From assembly GCA_035317085.1 (NCBI GenBank), contig DATHHS010000227.1, positions 1-20,452 of the forward strand: DNA of 20,452 bases, written 5' to 3'. Position numbers and translations under genes: made by a program. Below the pieces are notes generated by a model. It had not been told where the DNA came from. It did not search any database and was given only the letters and a program-made list of their open reading frames with translations. Source of the DNA: VBDM01 sp035317085. GTDB lineage: Bacteria; Pseudomonadota; Gammaproteobacteria; Burkholderiales; SG8-39. Below are positions 14,695-20,452 of the stretch, in pieces (the first letter of the stretch is position 1; each line of letters starts with the position of its first letter).

Positions 14695-16497
14695 TCAGCG
14701 CTTGAGGCGCTTGATCGTACTGGCGAGTGTTTCGTTGTCCGGAGTTTCCCGGGTCGCATCGCCCCAGACGCGCTCCGCCTCGGCTCGATCGCCGTTCGCC
14801 CAGAGCACTTCGCCCAGGTGTGCTGCGATTTCCGGGTCGGGCCGCCCGGCGAACGCGCGCTTCAGATAGCCGATCGAATCCTTGAGCTTGCCCATCCGGT
14901 ACAAGACCCAACCCATGCTGTCGATGATGAACGAATCGTCGGGGGCAAGCGTCAGCGCTTTTTCGATCAGCTCGCGCGCCTCGGGCAGGCGCTGGTTGCG
15001 GTCGGCGAGGGAGTAGCCGAGCGCGTTATAGGCGTGCGCATGCTCCGGCCGTATCTCGATCAGCTTGCGAAGCGAGGATTCGAGAATATCCACGCGTTCG
15101 ATTTTCTCGGCGAGCATGGCGTAGTCGTAGAGCAGCTCGGGGTCGTTCGGCAGCCGATCCAGAGCCTGCCCGACGAGGTCGAATGCGGCCTTGGGCTGAT
15201 TGGCATCGCGCAGCAGCTGCGCTTCGGCGAGAATCAGCTGCACGCGCTGCTGACTGTTCTTCGCAGCCGCCTGCTGCAGGTGGGCGCGCGCCTCACCGAG
15301 CTTGCCCTGCCTGGAAAGCACCTGAGCGTAGCGGATCTGAGCCTGCACGTACTGCTCGCCCTCGCCCACTTCGCCGTACCACCTTAGCGCCTCCGGAAGA
15401 TTTTTACGTTCTTCGGCCACCTGGCCGAGGTACAAGCGCACTCCGTCCTTGTCGCGGTATGGGCTTTCGATCAGGCCTTTCAGATATTTTTCCGCGGCGT
15501 CGTAATCCTTGAGTTGCAACGATAGCAGCGCGACGGCAAAGGCCATGTCGGTGCTGTCGGGAACACTGGCCATGAGTTTCTGGAATTCGACGCGAGCTTC
15601 GCTAAAGCGCTTCTGCCCGACCAGCAAGCGCGCGTAGGCGAGGCGCGCTTCTCGCGCGGCGGGATTTTTTTTCAGGTAGCCGGCGAGCAGCGATACCGCC
15701 TGGTCGACCGAGACCTTCTGCAGCAGTTGTGCTTCGAGCAGCACCGCCGCCTCGAAGTCGGGACGCAGTTGTCCGGCCTTGCGGGCTTCCTCGAGGGCGA
15801 TCCGATCCTCGCCGGCGTTGAGCGCCGCCCGTGCGACGGCAAAGTGCGCCTCAGGGAGCTTGGGATAGTCCGCAGCGAGACTCTGCACGAGCTTCAGCGC
15901 GGCTTGCTTGTCCTGGGCACCGGCGAGCGTGCGAGTGAGCTGCGCAAACCCGCTTGCCGGATCGGACGCCGGACTGGCCAGCAGCTTTTTCAGATTGGGC
16001 AGCGCCTCGTCGTAGCGGCCCGCGGCGATCAGCAGTCCGGAGAGCGCCTGGAGCGGACGCGTCGAACCCGGATCGGTCTCGTACCAGACCGTTGCGGCTT
16101 CGATCGCAGCGGTGTTCATGCGCGCGTAAAGCGCGACCTCGGTAGCGCGGCGCGCGATTCGCGGATCGCGGGTGCGCTTTGCGAGATCGACGTACGCCTG
16201 CGCGGAGAGCGCGACGTTACCGCGCTGGCCCGCGATCTCGGCAAGCAAATATTCGTACAGCAGGTTTTCGGTCAGGTCCTGATTGGGAAGCGTCGAGCGG
16301 TCTATGGTCTCGGTGGAAGCCTGCGGGTCTCCGGCCGGCGCATCCGCGTCTTCGTCCTGGGTTTCCTCTCCTGCCGCGGCCGGATTCGGCGGAATCGCCG
16401 CGCATCCCGCGACAAATACCATCACCATCGCAGCGACTATCGCGGCGAGCAGCCGGGCGCCGGCTCGGATGGGGAACAGGCTCTGTAGATTGGACAT
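14695..16497 (-). CDS. TPR-repeat lipoprotein of the outer-membrane/periplasm
   Basis: The 600-residue product starts with a signal peptide and a lipobox VAGC, lipidated at C32, with Ala at +2 indicating outer-membrane sorting. An acidic, low-complexity linker (about 40-65) is followed by many tetratricopeptide repeats through to the C-terminus, for example residues near AHAYNALGYSLADRNQRLPEARELIEKAL and SIGYLKRAFAGRPDPEIAAHLGEVLWANGDRAEAERVW-like segments. TPR arrays serve as protein-binding scaffolds; the partner is unknown. Placement directly upstream of lolB and ispE is common in betaproteobacteria. It is transcribed divergently from mutM across a 72-bp gap. No enzymatic motif was seen. 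Confidence 0.9.
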   Translation of the reverse strand: MSNLQSLFPIRAGARLLAAIVAAMVMVFVAGCAAIPPNPAAAGEETQDEDADAPAGDPQASTETIDRSTLPNQDLTENLLYEYLLAEIAGQRGNVALSAQAYVDLAKRTRDPRIARRATEVALYARMNTAAIEAATVWYETDPGSTRPLQALSGLLIAAGRYDEALPNLKKLLASPASDPASGFAQLTRTLAGAQDKQAALKLVQSLAADYPKLPEAHFAVARAALNAGEDRIALEEARKAGQLRPDFEAAVLLEAQLLQKVSVDQAVSLLAGYLKKNPAAREARLAYARLLVGQKRFSEARVEFQKLMASVPDSTDMAFAVALLSLQLKDYDAAEKYLKGLIESPYRDKDGVRLYLGQVAEERKNLPEALRWYGEVGEGEQYVQAQIRYAQVLSRQGKLGEARAHLQQAAAKNSQQRVQLILAEAQLLRDANQPKAAFDLVGQALDRLPNDPELLYDYAMLAEKIERVDILESSLRKLIEIRPEHAHAYNALGYSLADRNQRLPEARELIEKALTLAPDDSFIIDSMGWVLYRMGKLKDSIGYLKRAFAGRPDPEIAAHLGEVLWANGDRAEAERVWGDATRETPDNETLASTIKRLKR

Positions 16498-16569
16498 GGG
16501 AGAAATTGCTGTGGCGGAGGCTTAGTTTAGGTATATTTGCTAAGGCCCACAAGGCCATTGGGTTCCGCC
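16498..16569. promoter_or_regulatory. Divergent intergenic region with possible promoters
   Basis: The 72-bp gap between the TPR gene and mutM contains an AT-richer patch with TATATT (16532-16537), a candidate -10 for mutM; TTGCTG (16506-16511) is 20 bp upstream, too far for a good -35. The gap must hold promoters for both directions if neither is read from further away. I see no operator-like palindrome. Confidence 0.25.
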
Positions 16570-17382
16570 GTGCCAGAACTGCCGGAAGTCGAGATCACCC
16601 GCCGCGGCGTCGAGCCTTTCGTGCTCGGGAAGACCATCACGGGCGTGATCGTGCGCAATCCCAATCTGCGGCAGCGCATACCGCGGAACATCGCCCGAAT
16701 CCTCGTCGGCAAACGGGTCGAACGCCTGGTGCGGCGTGGAAAGTATCTGTTGTTCGAATGCGATGGCGGTTTGCTCATTGTGCACCTGGGTATGTCAGGG
16801 AGCCTGCGTGCGATCGACCCCGAAACACCGCCGCGCAAGCACGATCATCTCGATATCGTTTTTGGCAGCACGGCGTTGCGCCTGCGCGACCCGCGCCGCT
16901 TTGGCCTGGTCTTGTGGAACGACGGCGATGCTTCCGGCCACCCGTTGCTCGTCAAGCTCGGCGTTGAACCCTTGGACGAGCAATTCTCCCCGGAGTTCCT
17001 CTATCGGGTCACCCGCGGCCGGGATGTCGGCGTCAAGCAGTTGCTGATGAACGCCGGCATCGTGGTCGGAATCGGAAACATCTACGCCAACGAGAGCCTG
17101 TTCAGGGCCGGAATCCACCCTCGCCTGCGCGCGGAACGCCTCTCTCGCGCGCGCTGCGCGCGGCTGGTGGCGGCCGTGAGGGAGACGCTGCTCGCCGCGT
17201 TGGCCGCCGGCGGATCGAGCCTGCGCGATTTCGTGCACTCCGACGGAGCTTCGGGATATTTTCAGCAGCACTACTACGTCTACGACCGTGCCGCCCTTCC
17301 GTGTCGCGTATGTGGAGCCGCGATCCGGGTGGCCCGTCTCGGTCAGCGCTCCAGCTTCTACTGCACGACCTGCCAGAAGTGA
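16570..17382 (+). CDS. mutM: Formamidopyrimidine-DNA glycosylase (Fpg)
   Basis: MutM removes 8-oxoguanine and formamidopyrimidines from DNA and cuts the abasic site by beta/delta-elimination. The 270-residue protein has the N-terminal PELPEVE with catalytic Pro and Glu directly after the start, K58 in RRGKYLLFE, the helix-two-turn-helix region VGIGNIYANESLF (166-178), and the C-terminal zinc finger C245-x2-C248 ... C265-x2-C268 with R260. The GTG at 16570 is chosen because the proline must follow the initiator; a TTG at 16537 is in frame, but its extension would bury the catalytic proline. It converges on coaD with only 10 bp between stops. Confidence 0.97.
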   Translation: MPELPEVEITRRGVEPFVLGKTITGVIVRNPNLRQRIPRNIARILVGKRVERLVRRGKYLLFECDGGLLIVHLGMSGSLRAIDPETPPRKHDHLDIVFGSTALRLRDPRRFGLVLWNDGDASGHPLLVKLGVEPLDEQFSPEFLYRVTRGRDVGVKQLLMNAGIVVGIGNIYANESLFRAGIHPRLRAERLSRARCARLVAAVRETLLAALAAGGSSLRDFVHSDGASGYFQQHYYVYDRAALPCRVCGAAIRVARLGQRSSFYCTTCQK

Positions 17383-17392
17383 GGGGGCAGGC

Positions 17393-17884
17393 TTATTTTT
17401 TTCTCCGCTTCCTGACCTTTGCGGCGAGTGCCTGTGCGACGCGCGGTTGCACGAACTTGCTCACATCACCTCCCAGGGAGGCGATTTCCCTCACCATGGT
17501 GGCGGAGATGAACAGGTATTGCTCGGCCGGGGTCAGGAACAGGAACTCGACATCCGGATAGAGGTTTCGGTTCATGCCGGCCATCTGAAACTCGTACTCG
17601 AAGTCCGACACCGCACGCAGGCCGCGCAGGACGACTTGTGCCTTCTGTTCGCGAACAAAATCCATGAGCAGGCCGCGAAAGCCTTCCACTTTCACGTTGT
17701 CATAGGGCTTGAGCACCTCGCGAGCCATACGCACACGTTCTTCACCCGTGAAAAACGGATTCTTCGTCTGACTGTCGGCAATGCCTACCACCACTATGTC
17801 GAAAAGGGCGGCAGCCCGCCGCACCAGATCCTGGTGGCCTCGCGTAATCGGATCAAATGTTCCCGGATATACCGCCTTGATCAT
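17393..17884 (-). CDS. coaD: Phosphopantetheine adenylyltransferase
   Basis: CoaD transfers AMP from ATP to 4'-phosphopantetheine, the penultimate step of coenzyme A synthesis. The 163-residue product is typical in length and has AVYPGTFDPITRGH (4-17) with the TxGH nucleotidyltransferase motif (T14-H17), LRGLRAVSDFEYE (86-98) for substrate and ATP binding, and FISATMVRE (125-133), the ISSTxxR-type motif with Ala in place of the second Ser. The tail is strongly basic (KVRKRRKK). Its start lies 32 bp inside the end of rsmD; rsmD-coaD is a conserved pair. Confidence 0.97.
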   Translation of the reverse strand: MIKAVYPGTFDPITRGHQDLVRRAAALFDIVVVGIADSQTKNPFFTGEERVRMAREVLKPYDNVKVEGFRGLLMDFVREQKAQVVLRGLRAVSDFEYEFQMAGMNRNLYPDVEFLFLTPAEQYLFISATMVREIASLGGDVSKFVQPRVAQALAAKVRKRRKK

Positions 17885-18434
17885 CGGGCTGCCTCCACAG
17901 AAGATGAAAATGCACGTTGCCTGCGCGGGCGTGCTTCAGAATACCCCAGCCACGGGATGGCTCAATGACAGCGTCGCTCTCTACGTACGCCCGCCCCCCG
18001 TCGGGGAGAAGTCCGCGCGCGAGCGCAAGCACGGCCGCCTGCAGTCCGAGCCGGAACGGCGGATCGACGAACACAATGTCAAAACGAGAGCGCGTACCGC
18101 GGGTAAATTCTAGCGCATCACCGCGCACAACAGTCAGGTTCGCAGCGCCGAGCTTGTGTGCATTTTCGCGGATCGCGCGCAACACCGTGGGGTCGTTCTC
18201 GACCATCACTACCGAGGCCGCGCCTCGCGAAAGCGCTTCGAAGCCGAGCGCACCGCTGCCGGCGAAGAGGTCGAGGCACGCCATGCCGGTCAGATCCCGG
18301 CCGAGCCAGTTGAATAGTGTTTCGCGCACGCGATCAGGCGTCGGCCTCAAGTCCGCGGCGTCGGGGAATTCGAGAATGCGGCTGCGCCACGCGCCGCCGA
18401 TGATGCGCACGGTGTTGCGTCTAGTCCGGCGCAC
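17853..18434 (-). CDS. rsmD: 16S rRNA (guanine(966)-N(2))-methyltransferase RsmD
   Basis: RsmD methylates G966 of 16S rRNA in the small ribosomal subunit. Motifs seen are TVRIIGGAWRSR at the N-terminus, LRPTPDRVRETLFNWLG, the AdoMet-binding LDLFAGSGALGFEALSRGA, and the catalytic FVDPPF. The start is uncertain. GTG 18434 gives MRRTRRNTVRIIGG and 193 residues. GTG 18410 would remove the basic lead-in. TTG 18479 would extend the protein further into the M16 gene. None has a clear ribosome-binding site, and translation may depend on coupling with the upstream M16 gene, whose stop is at 18423-18421. The 3' end overlaps coaD by 32 bp. Confidence 0.92.
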   Translation of the reverse strand: MRRTRRNTVRIIGGAWRSRILEFPDAADLRPTPDRVRETLFNWLGRDLTGMACLDLFAGSGALGFEALSRGAASVVMVENDPTVLRAIRENAHKLGAANLTVVRGDALEFTRGTRSRFDIVFVDPPFRLGLQAAVLALARGLLPDGGRAYVESDAVIEPSRGWGILKHARAGNVHFHLLWRQPDDQGGISGNI

Positions 18435-19776
18435 CGACGACGACGATCGAAAGCTTTGCAGGATCGAGGCGGCGAGCAAAGGCGCTGCGGACCTGTGCGA
18501 GGGTCACCGCTTGCACGCTCGCGGGGTATCGGTCGAGCCAGTCGAGCGGCAGGCTGTAGAACCCGATCAAGGCCACTTGATCGAGTATCTTGCGGTTGGT
18601 ATCGATGCGAAGGGGAAATCCGCCGACGAGACTTTTCCGCGCCGCGCTCAGTTCCGCTTCAGTCGGCCCTCGCGCGACGAATTCGGCGATCACTTCGCGG
18701 GTGCGGGCTAGCGCCTCACCCGCCTGGTCGCGCCGCGTCTGCAGCCCGGCCACGAAGGGACCGGCTTGACCGAATACACGGAAGTAGCTGTAGACGCTGT
18801 AGGCATAGCCGCGCTTGCTGCGCACCTCCTTGGTGAGCCGAGAAACGAATCCGCCGCCCCCCAGGACATAGTTGCCGACGAGGAGCGGAAAGTAATCCGG
18901 ATCGCCGTAAGACAGGACCGGAACGCCTAGCAGCACGTGACTCTGGGTCGATGGATGCGCGATACGCAGCGTTCCGCCTGCTGGCGAGGACGCGACCGGG
19001 GCGCGCACGGCCTCCTCGCCTCGAGCCAGGCGGGAAGTCAGCTCCTCGGCCAGGGCGCGGGCTTCATCGCCGCGCAGGTTGCCGACGATCGTGACCGCTG
19101 CATGAGCGGATCCGTAGCGGGTGCGATAGTAGCGCTCAACATCCTCGCGGGTGATCGCTGCAAGCGACGCCGGGGTTGCACTGAAGCCGTACCCATGCGC
19201 CGGGTACATGAGCGCGTACAGGTTCTGCTCGGCAACCCGATCCGGCTGTGTTTCGGCTTCCCGGGCGTTTGCGATGGCGCGTGCCTGCTCGCGTGCGAAG
19301 ACCTCGCTCGGGAACCGCGGCGATTGCAGCATATCGGAGAGGGTGTCGAAAGCCACCTTGCGCTCGGCCTCCGAAGATAAAGTCCTCAGGGAGAATCCGG
19401 CTCGATCGAGATCGAAGTTGTCTTTCAGTTGCGCACCGGCATCCGCGATGCGGCGGCCGGCCTCAGTTTCTGAGTAGCGCGAGGATCCGGCCTTCAGCAG
19501 TGTCAGAGTAAGTTTCCCCAGCCCCGCCCGCTCGCGCGGGTCGTAGGCGCTGCCCGCGGAGAACTCCACTGCGACATCCACAATCGGGAGCGCGTGGCTT
19601 TCGACGAAATACACTCGGGCTCCCGACTGCGAGACCCAGTGCTCGATTTGCACGCGGGCTTGGGCCGGCAAAGCAAGCGTGAGAAGCAGCAGGCTTCCCC
19701 AAGGGATGTGCCGGGAAAACAGCCTTCTTCGAAGGCGCGCGCGCGCCTTCGGGAATACGGAGGCCTGGCGGGACAT
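18421..19776 (-). CDS. M16-family peptidase homologue, probably non-catalytic subunit
   Basis: The 451-residue protein starts with a basic N-terminus and a hydrophobic signal sequence ending about ALPAQA (35-40), so it is likely periplasmic. It has the M16 fold pattern (ARVYFVESHALPIVDVAVEFSAGSAYDP), but where active enzymes have HxxEH the sequence reads GLGKLTLTLL (85-94), with no His-Glu-His. It keeps a Lys-Arg-Gly-Tyr segment (KEVRSKRGYAYSVYSYF), similar to the R/Y pair seen in non-catalytic partners of bacterial M16B heterodimers. The ATG at 19776 is one base after the upstream M16 stop, which indicates coupling; an in-frame start at 19806 would lie within that gene. Confidence 0.9.
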   Translation of the reverse strand: MSRQASVFPKARARLRRRLFSRHIPWGSLLLLTLALPAQARVQIEHWVSQSGARVYFVESHALPIVDVAVEFSAGSAYDPRERAGLGKLTLTLLKAGSSRYSETEAGRRIADAGAQLKDNFDLDRAGFSLRTLSSEAERKVAFDTLSDMLQSPRFPSEVFAREQARAIANAREAETQPDRVAEQNLYALMYPAHGYGFSATPASLAAITREDVERYYRTRYGSAHAAVTIVGNLRGDEARALAEELTSRLARGEEAVRAPVASSPAGGTLRIAHPSTQSHVLLGVPVLSYGDPDYFPLLVGNYVLGGGGFVSRLTKEVRSKRGYAYSVYSYFRVFGQAGPFVAGLQTRRDQAGEALARTREVIAEFVARGPTEAELSAARKSLVGGFPLRIDTNRKILDQVALIGFYSLPLDWLDRYPASVQAVTLAQVRSAFARRLDPAKLSIVVVGAPD

Positions 19777-19777
19777 C

Positions 19778-20452
19778 TCAGTGCCTGATCGCCGGTGCCG
19801 CAACACCGGGTGGGCCGGGCTTGAGGGGCTGCGGATCGAGCACGGCTACGGTCAGTCCGTCATCGATGAGGTATTGGGCCGCGGCGGCCTGGATTTGCTC
19901 GACCGTGATCGCCTTGAGCCGATCGGGGATGCGATCGGCATCGCGAAACGACAATCCGCTCGATTCCAGTTCCCCGAGTTCGAGTGCTTGCGCGAAAAAA
20001 GAGTCTCGCCGGTAGACGATCTGCGCGAGGCGCTGCACCTTGGCCCGCGCCAACTCTTCGGGCGTCACGCCCGCGGCGGCGACCCGGGCGACGATCTCGC
20101 GCAAAGCGGATTCAAGCTCGGCTCCGCTGTGCCCCTCTGCCGCGGCAGCTTCCAGAAAAACCATCCCCGGGCCGCGCGAGATCAATTCGTAGTCGGCCTC
20201 GGCGCTGGTGGCGATGCGGCGCTCCCTCACCAGAATCTGGTTGAGCCGAGCCGCATCGTCTCCGCCGAGCAGCTGCGCGAGGAGCGAAAGCGCGAAAGGT
20301 TCCCAGTCGTTCGCCGGATCGCGCAGCACCGGCGCCTTGTATCCGAGACGGACGTAGGCGAGCTCGGCCGGCGCCTTTACGGTAACGTGTTTGATGCCCC
20401 GTTGAGCCGGTTCCGAGAAAGACTTGCGGGCGACGTTTGCCCTGGGGACGAC
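19778..20452 (-). CDS. M16-family peptidase, C-terminal part (partial, cut by window edge)
   Basis: The frame is open to the window edge and gives 224 C-terminal residues. The visible part opens VVPRANVARKSF, then shows the M16 domain signature AELAYVRLGYKAP followed by FALSLLAQLLGGDDAARLNQILV. The HxxEH site would lie in the missing N-terminal half. The place where the partner has the R/Y-type segment reads LVRERRIATSAEADY, lacking the Gly-Tyr pair. This suits the catalytic subunit of a two-subunit M16 enzyme, an inference that needs the missing half. It is followed immediately by the second M16 gene. Confidence 0.88.
   Translation of the reverse strand, partial: VVPRANVARKSFSEPAQRGIKHVTVKAPAELAYVRLGYKAPVLRDPANDWEPFALSLLAQLLGGDDAARLNQILVRERRIATSAEADYELISRGPGMVFLEAAAAEGHSGAELESALREIVARVAAAGVTPEELARAKVQRLAQIVYRRDSFFAQALELGELESSGLSFRDADRIPDRLKAITVEQIQAAAAQYLIDDGLTVAVLDPQPLKPGPPGVAAPAIRH

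Noticed and set aside
16537..16569. Upstream in-frame TTG start for mutM
   Set aside because: It would place 11 residues before the catalytic N-terminal proline, which must follow the initiator residue.

Overview
The window is high-GC chromosomal DNA that reads as an environmental betaproteobacterium. The best taxonomic evidence is the order ispE - tRNA-Gln - prs - rplY - pth - ychF, with lolB and a TPR lipoprotein just upstream of ispE, together with yebC-ruvC-ruvA and M16-M16-rsmD-coaD. These are housekeeping neighbourhoods shared by Beta- and Gammaproteobacteria. No rRNA, CRISPR array, transposase or integrase gene was found.

Layout. Positions 1-1271 (minus): yebC then ruvC, with the first codons of ruvA at the very edge (Holliday-junction processing). 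Positions 1475-5304 (plus): an EamA/DMT-family exporter, a short-chain dehydrogenase-like protein with an altered active site, an 80-bp imperfect palindrome, and a large membrane protein fused to a spermidine-synthase-like domain. Positions 5366-7759 (minus): two unfamiliar genes, one a membrane protein carrying an HExxH zinc-protease motif and Ig/PKD-like domains, the other a cysteine-rich membrane protein. This two-gene block is bracketed by two diverged copies of the 3' end of the spermidine-synthase-like gene (5254-5304 and 7883-7933), so it looks like an inserted cassette or a rearrangement scar. Positions 8016-9506 (plus): gabD-type succinate-semialdehyde dehydrogenase, ending at a strong hairpin. 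Positions 9588-16497 (minus): ychF, pth, rplY, prs, tRNA-Gln(UUG), ispE, lolB and a TPR lipoprotein. Positions 16570-17382 (plus): mutM. Positions 17393-20452 (minus): coaD, rsmD and two M16 peptidase-family genes, the upstream one cut by the window edge.

How the genes work together. The conserved blocks cover DNA repair (ruvC, ruvA, mutM), translation (pth, ychF, rplY, tRNA-Gln, rsmD), precursor supply (prs for PRPP, ispE for isoprenoids, coaD for CoA) and envelope lipoprotein handling (lolB). The two M16 genes look like an active/inactive pair. The accessory part is 3179-7933. Its most unusual content is the two-gene cassette, for which I recognise no described system.
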